Source: Pseudomonas sivasensis (GTDB lineage: Bacteria; Pseudomonadota; Gammaproteobacteria; Pseudomonadales; Pseudomonadaceae). Taken from it: DNA of 64,000 nucleotides. The notes beneath the pieces were generated by a model, which was not told where the DNA came from, did no database searches, and saw only the letters and a list, made by a program, of their open reading frames with translations. Positions 1-6,901 of this stretch are shown here, piece after piece. The stretch is taken from the NCBI RefSeq assembly GCF_013778505.1, contig NZ_JAAOWU010000013.1, positions 1-64,000 on the forward strand, given 5' to 3'. Made by a program: the position numbers and the translations under genes. Every line of letters begins with the position of its first letter. Positions within the stretch are counted from its first letter, which is position 1.

Positions 1-125
1 ATAACCAGCCGTGGTGCAGCCGCGAATTGAAACTGGACGATAAAGGGCCTGCCGAGGGTGGGATTACACAACTGAACATTCAATGTGAGCGCGCGGCCGG
101 TGGGTCGGGTGCCAAGGATTCGTAA
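1..125 (+). CDS. Fimbrial usher, C-terminal fragment (cut by window start)
   Basis: The reading frame that is open from base 3 ends at TAA 123-125 and gives about 40 residues with two cysteines (residues 5 and 28 of the fragment). This fits the C-terminal plug-like domain of FimD/PapC outer-membrane ushers, which is closed by a disulfide. Ushers accept chaperone-pilin complexes in the periplasm and assemble the fibre across the outer membrane. The identification rests mainly on context: three pilin-type genes follow directly, the first beginning 3 bases after the stop. The bulk of the gene lies outside the window, so the family call is inference. Confidence 0.6.
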   Translation, partial: NQPWCSRELKLDDKGPAEGGITQLNIQCERAAGGSGAKDS

Positions 126-128
126 GTA

Positions 129-1037
129 ATGATCATGAAAATCAAGCCTGGAAACTGCTTGCTGAAGCTCATGACACTGGTGGTACTGGGTTGGCTGTCG
201 CCTCAAGCACAGGCTTTCATCAGTGGAAGCATAAAATGCTCTCTCTCGGGCTATCCATCCAACGGTTACGAATTCGCCGCCGGAGCCGAGATGAAAGTCC
301 CATTCAGCGGTACCTGCACAGCGGTACGTACCTACCCGTCTGGCGCAGGTACCAATTTGGAAATCACGGCGATTTCCGGAACGTCCCCCGCTAACCTGCA
401 GGTCCTGGACCCCTATAGCAACACCTATATGCTTCAACTGCCGCTGGGCAGTTGGGGAGCCGCATGCTTGGGTGGGACTTGCGCGCCCATACTCGCCGGA
501 CGCTCGGTTTCTTACGTGTACTACGTAGTGGGAACCGCCCCGAGTACGCCGGGCCGGCGCACCGCGAGAGTGAAGCTTGGCATGACCTCTACAGGTGGTT
601 GGCAGGCCTATGCGGAATGGTTCCATGAGTGGCTATTCATCTACAACGTCCGCGCCGTCAGTTGCAGCTTGAGTTCTCCGAGCGCCGTCAACTTGAAATT
701 CGGCACTATCAGCAGCGCTAATCTCAGCGCCGTTTCGCAGTCGACCAGCGTGTCACTCAATTGCCCATCGTCGATGCGCGCCAACGTGACCTTGACGCCG
801 AGCCAGTCAGTGGTCAGCGCCAATACCGGTGTGTCACGCACCACGCTTGCGGGGCTGAACATGCAGGCTATCTGGACCGACAGCGGCAACCCGGTGGTTT
901 TTACCAGCCCGCGCGCGATGCAACTGAGGGCCGGCAGCAACAGCGTGAATTTGAGTTTCAAGCCGCAACTGGAGGCTGGGAAATCGCCTGCCGGTGCGTT
1001 CCAGAGCCAATACACCCTGAACATCAATTACCAATGA
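129..1037 (+). CDS. Chaperone-usher fimbrial tip/adhesin-like subunit, two-domain
   Basis: 302 residues with an N-terminal signal peptide ending near Ala-Gln-Ala (residues 26-29). There are two parts. An N-terminal region (about 30-170) has its own cysteines and would be the receptor-binding or tip domain. A C-terminal pilin-type domain (about 175-302) has a cysteine pair (SCSLS...LNCPS) and ends in a beta strand with a tyrosine next to last (NINYQ), the usual chaperone/donor-strand motif. It follows the usher by 3 bases, and an AAGGA lies 10 bases before ATG 129; ATG 135 is a weaker alternative. A two-domain subunit just after the usher gene suggests the fibre tip adhesin. The ligand cannot be told from sequence. 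Confidence 0.7.
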   Translation: MIMKIKPGNCLLKLMTLVVLGWLSPQAQAFISGSIKCSLSGYPSNGYEFAAGAEMKVPFSGTCTAVRTYPSGAGTNLEITAISGTSPANLQVLDPYSNTYMLQLPLGSWGAACLGGTCAPILAGRSVSYVYYVVGTAPSTPGRRTARVKLGMTSTGGWQAYAEWFHEWLFIYNVRAVSCSLSSPSAVNLKFGTISSANLSAVSQSTSVSLNCPSSMRANVTLTPSQSVVSANTGVSRTTLAGLNMQAIWTDSGNPVVFTSPRAMQLRAGSNSVNLSFKPQLEAGKSPAGAFQSQYTLNINYQ

Positions 1038-1044
1038 GGCTTTC

Positions 1045-1512
1045 ATGAAAACGTCATTGCTCGCCCTGGTACTGCTCGGCACTGCCGCCCAGGCCGCCGA
1101 CACCGTGAATATCACCGTAAGCGGCACCCTCACCCGACCGCCCTGCGTACTGACTTCTGGCACCTCCCTCACGGCAGCATTCGGTAATGTGCGCACCGAC
1201 CAGGTCGCCACCACCGATACCGTAGCGGTTCCCGTGAAAATGACCTGCCCGGCTGGCTCATCGCTGAACGTAAGCTTCGCTTCCAGCAAAGGCACGCACA
1301 CCGACACGGTGGCCAAGACCACGGTCGACAACCTCGGCGTTTCGCTGTTGTGGGCAGACAATACGGTGGCCAACCTTAAAGGCACCGCCAAGGCCTACAG
1401 CAACCTGAGCGGCAACGTCGACATCAGCCTCAAGGCGAAGCTGATCGCACAAGGCACCCTGACGCCGGGCGCGTTCACCTCGTCGATCGTCATGACCATC
1501 AACTACCTATGA
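1045..1512 (+). CDS. Type 1-like fimbrial subunit
   Basis: 155 residues with a signal peptide cleaved near AAQAA (about residue 17). The mature protein starts with an alternating donor strand (VNITVSGTL), has a Cys pair (PPCVL and MTCPA) about 36 residues apart, and ends IVMTINYL with a penultimate tyrosine-type strand. This is the Fimbrial (FimA/FimF/FimG-like) pilin fold, completed by donor-strand exchange. It lies 7 bases after the preceding subunit gene and its stop overlaps the next start, so it is co-translated within one fimbrial operon. Whether it is the major pilin or an adaptor cannot be decided here. Confidence 0.75.
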   Translation: MKTSLLALVLLGTAAQAADTVNITVSGTLTRPPCVLTSGTSLTAAFGNVRTDQVATTDTVAVPVKMTCPAGSSLNVSFASSKGTHTDTVAKTTVDNLGVSLLWADNTVANLKGTAKAYSNLSGNVDISLKAKLIAQGTLTPGAFTSSIVMTINYL

Positions 1513-1997
1513 AAGCGCTTATCTGGATACTGCTGGCGGTGACCGGCACGGCGGTTGCGCAACCGGCGGATGAGGCGAAGATCGATGTCAGCGGCAAGTT
1601 GATCGCGCCGCCCTGCACACCACGTTTTCCCACCTCGCAACAGTTGAAACTGGGTGACGCCAACCTCAACCAGTTGGTCGATGACAGCGTCGCCGCTACC
1701 GACGTACCGCTGATCTTCGACTGCCAAGCTGACAGCCAGGTGAGCCTGACGTTTTCAGCGGGGTTGGGCAGCGCTGACAACCAGACCCTGCTCACCAATC
1801 GCGCTGGTCTGGGACTGCGCCTGGGGCTGTTGAATAAAAGCGCGAAGGCCGATTTCAGTCTGGGAGAAACCAGCAACTGGACGGTGGAAAAAGAACCATT
1901 GGAACTGACCCTACGAGTCAAGCCGGTGACCGTGGGCGAACTGCCCGAAGCGGGCAGCTACAGCGCAACGCTGTTGATGCAGATGACGTACCGCTAA
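1509..1997 (+). CDS. Type 1-like fimbrial minor subunit
   Basis: 162 residues. The start overlaps the previous stop as ATGA. A signal peptide ends near AVAQP (residue 18), followed by a donor strand (AKIDVSGKL), a Cys pair (PPCTP and FDCQA) and a C-terminal strand ending LMQMTYR. The architecture matches adaptor or terminator pilins of the FimF/PapE type. It is the last gene of the fimbrial operon: only five bases separate its stop (TAA 1995-1997) from the stop of the convergent response-regulator gene. No strong hairpin is seen in the gap, so the transcripts probably overlap at their 3' ends. Confidence 0.75.
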   Translation: MKALIWILLAVTGTAVAQPADEAKIDVSGKLIAPPCTPRFPTSQQLKLGDANLNQLVDDSVAATDVPLIFDCQADSQVSLTFSAGLGSADNQTLLTNRAGLGLRLGLLNKSAKADFSLGETSNWTVEKEPLELTLRVKPVTVGELPEAGSYSATLLMQMTYR

Positions 1998-2002
1998 CCC
2001 CC

Positions 2003-2650
2003 CTACTGAAACTGCCGGGCCTCGATGCAATAGGTCAGCAGCGCCTGATCACTGTCCACATCCAGCTTGCGCATGGCCGAGATCTTCTGTGCGCTGACGG
2101 TCTTGTTGCTGCGGCTCAATTGCCTGGCAATGTCGCTGACACTCATCCCCGTGACGAATAAACGCAGCACCTCCATCTCCCGCGGCGACAAGCTCTGGAA
2201 CCGCTCCTGCACCTGAAACCCGTTGCCCACCACCGACGTCGCCGCCGGCATCGGTGCCCGGTAACTGCGCTGGGCACTGATGGCGCCCAGGGCTTTCTCG
2301 ATTTCACCGTGCAGGTGGTTCTTCTGGATCACGCCGGCCACGCCCAACTCCTGCAAACGCGTGAGGATCAGGCTGTTGGAGATCATGGTCAGCACCAACA
2401 CTTGGGTCTCGGGGAAGTGGCGCAGGATGTACTCGATCAACTTCAGGCCATCGCCATAAGTGTCATCGCCGGGCATGTTGAAATCGGTGATCAGCACTTG
2501 CGGCCGATGGCTGCGCAACTGCTCGATCAACTGCGTCGAACTGACCGCCTCGCCCACCAGGCGGTAGCGGGCGTCGCGCTGCACGATTTCGCGCACGCCC
2601 ACCAACACGATGGGATGGTCATCGGCTATGACGACGTTCATGTCTCGCAT
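2003..2650 (-). CDS. LuxR-type response regulator (RcsB/RocA-like)
   Basis: 215 residues. The REC domain (about 4-125) has the acidic pocket Asp10/Asp11 and the phospho-acceptor Asp56 (VLITDFNMP). The C-terminal LuxR helix-turn-helix (about 150-210) reads SPREMEVLRLFVTGMSVSDIA. It should activate transcription when phosphorylated. It is the last gene of a four-gene - strand block with two hybrid kinases and an EAL protein, 28 bases after the nearer kinase. Because it faces a chaperone-usher operon, the natural reading is control of those fimbriae, as RcsB does for cupD and RocA1 for cupC. The target is inference. Met4 (2641) is an alternative start. Confidence 0.8.
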   Translation of the reverse strand: MRDMNVVIADDHPIVLVGVREIVQRDARYRLVGEAVSSTQLIEQLRSHRPQVLITDFNMPGDDTYGDGLKLIEYILRHFPETQVLVLTMISNSLILTRLQELGVAGVIQKNHLHGEIEKALGAISAQRSYRAPMPAATSVVGNGFQVQERFQSLSPREMEVLRLFVTGMSVSDIARQLSRSNKTVSAQKISAMRKLDVDSDQALLTYCIEARQFQ

Positions 2651-2678
2651 GGTTCAGCTCTCTTGTAGGGGGCGTTCA

Positions 2679-5576
2679 TCAGGTGGATGACTCGGCCAGC
2701 AGGCACTGCGCGACGGCCGTCAAGCGCGCGCACAACACACGGATCTGCGTGGTGGCATGGCTGTCCAACGGGCCATCGTAGAGGGTGTTTTCCCATGTCT
2801 GACAGGCGTTGGACAACAGCCCGGCGCGCACGCTGGCCAGCGCGCCGTTGAGGCTGTGCAGGCGTTGGCGCACCCGATCGGAGTCGCCGGCGTCCAGGCC
2901 CTGTTCAATGAGTTGCACGTCGACCAGCAGGGTCTCGCCCATCAGTTTGCGCATGGACGGCGACAGCTCGATCCAGCCTTCGCGGTCGCGGTCCGGCGCC
3001 GGTGTCGTCAGGGCCGTGGCGCGCCTGCAGTGCGCCATCAACGCCTGGCGCAACATGCTCAGGCTCAGCGGTTTGACCACCCAGGCATTCATGCCCACCG
3101 CGAGGCAGCGTTCGCCTTCCTCGCGCAACGCATTGGCGGTGACGCCGATAATCGGCACCTGCACGCCCTGTTCGCGCAAGGCGCGGGCCAGGTCGTAACC
3201 ATTGAGGCGCGGCATGTTGATGTCGGTGATCACCAGATCAAAAGGCTGCGAGCCCCAGATCTGCAACGCATGCTCGCCGTCCCGCGCCACGGTGGCCTGG
3301 GCCCCGAGCGCTTCGAGCTGCTCCTGCAATACCGCCTGGCTGACCGGGTTGTCTTCGGCCACCAGCACCCGCACGTTCAGGCACGGCGCATCCAGACAGG
3401 GCGAGGCCAGCGCCGGGCTGATGGCTGAGGGTACAGAAGTGAGAATCGGCAAGGTAATGAACAGCGAAAAACTGCTGCCAAGGCCCGGTTCGCTGACCAC
3501 GCGCATGCTGCCGCCCATCAATTCACTGAGGCGCGAGCAGATCGACAGCCCAAGGCCCGCGCCATTGCCATCCTGGCCGCCGGCCACTTGGTAGAACGGT
3601 TTGAAGAGCTGTTCCACGGCCTTTTCCGGAATGCCCACGCCGGTGTCGGTGACTTGCCATTGCAAGGCGACTTCCTGCTCGAACAGCTGTTGCACGGTGA
3701 GGCGCAAACGCACGCGGCCGGAGTCGGTGAACTTGATCGCATTGCCCAACAGGTTGTGCAGGATCTGCCGAATGCGCCCGGCATCGCCGCGCAGTTGCTG
3801 TGGCACCTGCGGGTCGATCTCGGCGTCAATCTGCAAGCCTTTGTTGCGCGCCGTGGCGGTGAACGCCAGCACCGACTCGTCCACCAGTTGATGGGGGTCG
3901 AAGGCAGCCGCCTCCACCGCCATTTGCCCGGACTCGATCTTCGACACGTCGAGCACGTTGCTGATCAACTGGAACAGCACAGTGGACGAGCCCTGGATGA
4001 TTTCCAGGTACTGACGCTGGCGCTCGCTCATGTCGGTCAGGGCCATCAGCTCTAGATTGCCCAGCACGCCATATAAGGGGGTGCGGATCTCATGGCTCAT
4101 GGTCGCGAGGAACACCGTCTTGGCCTCGTTGGCGGCGGTGGCTTCCTGGCGGGCCTGGTTCAGTAATTGGGCTTCGTCCACATGCCGCGTGATGTCGTTG
4201 CAGCCGCAGAGAAACACGTCATCGCCCTCGTAGCGCGCGGCCACCACCACAACCTGCAAATAACGGCCGTCCACCGCCAGGCACATTTCGCCGGGGGTGT
4301 CGGCGCCGTCGTTGGCCTTGAGTACCGCCAGCAAGGACGCGGTGCCGCCCAATTGCAGGGCGCGCTGGTTCTCCAGCAGCAGTTGCGTGTCGCTGCGCCG
4401 CACCACGCACAGCCCGGCCGGGGCGTTGTGGAGCATGATGCGGTTGAACGCTTCGCTCTCGAACAGCCGCTCCTGAGCGCGCTGCGCCGGGATGACGATG
4501 CGCGTCTTGTACCAATGATTGATCCACCAACCCAGCAGCATGGCGGCGAGGAACGTGAGGCCGAGACCGAGCAGCGGCCATTTGGCGTAGCGCAGGAAGT
4601 CCTGATAGGTGATGGCGTACAAGCCGGTCCAGCGTTCACCGCCCGCGCTGGTCATCTTGAAGCGCAAGCCCTGGCGGCTGAAGCTCAAGCCCATCGGCGC
4701 CATCCGTTCGTCGCCGAGGCTGCCGAGCAACACGTCGCCCTCGGGCGCGATCAGGGTGAACTGGTTGTAGACCGACAGTCGCAACACCCGCTCGAACTCA
4801 TCGACCTGGGACGTATCCACCACCGCCGCCAAGGCCAGCAAGCCCTGGCCTTGAGCAGCCGGCAACACAGCGCCGGGCACATCAAGACCGATCATGGCGA
4901 CCACGCTGCGGCTGTCGTGATACAGCTGCGACGGCGCGCGCATCCAGCGCACGCGGCTGTCATTGAGCAAGGCGGCCTGACGCTGTTGCAATTCATGCAA
5001 GCGCCCGACCACCTCGCGGTACTGTCCGGGCAACAACGGCTGATGCTGGCGTAGGCCGCCAATGCCGGGCACAGCTAGGCTGGTGAGGTTGTCAGGGGTG
5101 AGCACGAACAGCTGTGGCGATGCATAAAACGAGCTGGCCCAATATCCGCCGTAGTAGTCGGTCAATTGCACGCCAAATGCCAGCGCGCGCCGTGTGTCAT
5201 CCGCCGATAAGCCGGGATCATGGGACAAGGTGAACGGCAGCGAGAGCGCAAACCCCTTGGCCTGCAACACCACCTGCCCTGCGTCGCGCTGCACCTCCAC
5301 CACCGACGTCGATTGCACCGCCGGCAACGGCGGCGAGTTGCGCTGGCTGTAGCCGCTGGCCACATTGCGCAGAAACGCCTCATGCTCATGGATGATTTCC
5401 ACCACACGGGCAAAGTGAAACTGGATCTTTTCCTGTTCGGCTTCCAACAAACGCGACACTGCCCAATAGCAACTGCTGGACAGCAGCAAGGCGAGCCCGG
5501 TGAGCAACAACAGGGCTTTGTTCAGGCGTTGAGAGCTTTGCGCCAGCTTGTCCAGGCGCAGACTTGCATGTTTCAT
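2679..5576 (-). CDS. Unorthodox sensor kinase with REC and Hpt domains (RcsC/RocS-like)
   Basis: 965 residues, inner membrane. TM1 lies at about 20-45, then a large periplasmic sensor region to about 325, TM2 at about 330-352 (WPLLGLGLTFLAAMLLGWW) and a PAS-like segment at about 365-475. HisKA has His near 495 (TMSHEIRTPLYG); a HATPase domain follows (about 600-715), then REC (about 735-850) with Asp near 784 (VITDINMP). A C-terminal Hpt domain has a candidate His near 908 (RLHSLNGAL). This is a full His-Asp-His phosphorelay that would end on the adjacent LuxR regulator. It shares its layout with the second kinase (6898-9711), suggesting duplication. The signal sensed is unknown. Confidence 0.85.
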   Translation of the reverse strand: MKHASLRLDKLAQSSQRLNKALLLLTGLALLLSSSCYWAVSRLLEAEQEKIQFHFARVVEIIHEHEAFLRNVASGYSQRNSPPLPAVQSTSVVEVQRDAGQVVLQAKGFALSLPFTLSHDPGLSADDTRRALAFGVQLTDYYGGYWASSFYASPQLFVLTPDNLTSLAVPGIGGLRQHQPLLPGQYREVVGRLHELQQRQAALLNDSRVRWMRAPSQLYHDSRSVVAMIGLDVPGAVLPAAQGQGLLALAAVVDTSQVDEFERVLRLSVYNQFTLIAPEGDVLLGSLGDERMAPMGLSFSRQGLRFKMTSAGGERWTGLYAITYQDFLRYAKWPLLGLGLTFLAAMLLGWWINHWYKTRIVIPAQRAQERLFESEAFNRIMLHNAPAGLCVVRRSDTQLLLENQRALQLGGTASLLAVLKANDGADTPGEMCLAVDGRYLQVVVVAARYEGDDVFLCGCNDITRHVDEAQLLNQARQEATAANEAKTVFLATMSHEIRTPLYGVLGNLELMALTDMSERQRQYLEIIQGSSTVLFQLISNVLDVSKIESGQMAVEAAAFDPHQLVDESVLAFTATARNKGLQIDAEIDPQVPQQLRGDAGRIRQILHNLLGNAIKFTDSGRVRLRLTVQQLFEQEVALQWQVTDTGVGIPEKAVEQLFKPFYQVAGGQDGNGAGLGLSICSRLSELMGGSMRVVSEPGLGSSFSLFITLPILTSVPSAISPALASPCLDAPCLNVRVLVAEDNPVSQAVLQEQLEALGAQATVARDGEHALQIWGSQPFDLVITDINMPRLNGYDLARALREQGVQVPIIGVTANALREEGERCLAVGMNAWVVKPLSLSMLRQALMAHCRRATALTTPAPDRDREGWIELSPSMRKLMGETLLVDVQLIEQGLDAGDSDRVRQRLHSLNGALASVRAGLLSNACQTWENTLYDGPLDSHATTQIRVLCARLTAVAQCLLAESST

Positions 5577-5701
5577 CGTCAGTACCGCGAAAAGCCTGGA
5601 ATCAGGACGTAGGGCCTATGCTTCATCCGGCATTGACCGATAACACCCGGCTGACCGGATGACCCTTCCTCTGGGCTTCTTGACTGTGTGACCCCGGCCG
5701 T

Positions 5702-6901
5702 TCAGATAAGTGCTGGCGCAGGGCCATCTTCGATCAACAGCGCGCTGAATTTTTCGGCAGCGACGCCGTGGGAAATCAAGAAGCCTTGCACCTGGTCGCA
5801 GCGAAAACGCCTCAGCACCGCCAGCTCAGCCTGGGTTTCGGCGCCTTCGGCGATGGTCGTCAGGCCCAGTTTGCGGCCCAGTTCGATGATGCTTTGCAAG
5901 GCCGACGCCAGGTGTTCGTTGTCTGCACAACCGTGCACCAGTGAGCGGTCGATCTTGACCTCGTTGAACGGCGTAGACACCAGGTTGAAGTAAGAACTGA
6001 AGCCCTTGCCAAAATCATCCTGGGCCAGACCGAAGCCCATCAGGCGCAGGCGACATGCTCCAGCGTAGTAGTTGCTGGCCAACTGTGTGGTGGAGCTTTC
6101 CATCAGTTCGAAGGTGATTTGCCGGGGCTCCGCGTCGCGCTGCAGCACTTGGGCCAGCAAGCGATCGACCAGGTCGCACTGGTCGAGCAGATGGGTTGGC
6201 AGGTTGATCGATACCGGCAACCGGTAGCCGAGCTGCGCCCACTGGGCCTGGGCGGTCAGGGTCTGGGCGAGGATGCAGGACAGCAGTTGGGTTTCCAGGC
6301 CCTGGCGTTCGATCTCGCCGAGAAACTCGGCGGGCATCAGCAGGCCCTCCTGCGGGTGGACCCAGCGAGCCAGGGCTTCGGCGCCGACAATACGCCCGTC
6401 GTGCAGGGATTTCTTGGGCTGGAACCAGGCCTGGATCTCACCGTTGGTCAATGCGCGGGCCAGGGTGTCCCGCGCCAGGTTGACGCCGCGATGGCAACAC
6501 GGCGTGCGCGCCTGTTCAGCCAGCCGGTCGAGGCAATCGCGCAGGCTGCGCACCTGCGGATCGCTGATCGGTTTGGACAGTAATCCAGCCACCGTCAGGC
6601 CCAAGTTGCCCGCGACCTCCCCGGCCCCCACCAACATGCGCCGCGAAGCCACACTCATCAGCGCCAACGCGGGCGGCGCCTGCAGGCCGGCCAGTTGCTG
6701 GATCAGTTGCACACCGTCCATCCCCGGCATCATCAGGTCGCTGAGCAACAGGTCGTAATGCTGGCTGGCCAGGCGCTGCAACGCGGTGGCGCCATCCCAG
6801 ACCGCGTCGACGTCAAACCCGCCGATGGCCTGGAACACGTTGATCAGGTACTCATGCTGAAAGGGATGGTCTTCCACGATGAGCACGCGATAGGCACTCA
6901 A
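5702..6901 (-). CDS. EAL-domain response regulator, c-di-GMP phosphodiesterase (PvrR/RocR-like)
   Basis: I place the start at TTG (complement of 6899-6901), preceded by AAGGAG and overlapping the kinase stop as TTGA. This gives 399 residues, close to RocR. Any longer frame reads through the REC end of the upstream gene. REC (about 4-125) has Glu10/Asp11 and phospho-acceptor Asp55 (LLSDLMMPG). The EAL domain (about 150-390) keeps the catalytic set: AEALARW, the Asn of SINLP, the Glu of FELMES, DDFG, KIDRS, AEGAET and QVQGF. It should therefore hydrolyse c-di-GMP. In the related systems the EAL regulator counteracts fimbrial expression, and the same role is inferred here. Confidence 0.85.
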   Translation of the reverse strand: MSAYRVLIVEDHPFQHEYLINVFQAIGGFDVDAVWDGATALQRLASQHYDLLLSDLMMPGMDGVQLIQQLAGLQAPPALALMSVASRRMLVGAGEVAGNLGLTVAGLLSKPISDPQVRSLRDCLDRLAEQARTPCCHRGVNLARDTLARALTNGEIQAWFQPKKSLHDGRIVGAEALARWVHPQEGLLMPAEFLGEIERQGLETQLLSCILAQTLTAQAQWAQLGYRLPVSINLPTHLLDQCDLVDRLLAQVLQRDAEPRQITFELMESSTTQLASNYYAGACRLRLMGFGLAQDDFGKGFSSYFNLVSTPFNEVKIDRSLVHGCADNEHLASALQSIIELGRKLGLTTIAEGAETQAELAVLRRFRCDQVQGFLISHGVAAEKFSALLIEDGPAPALI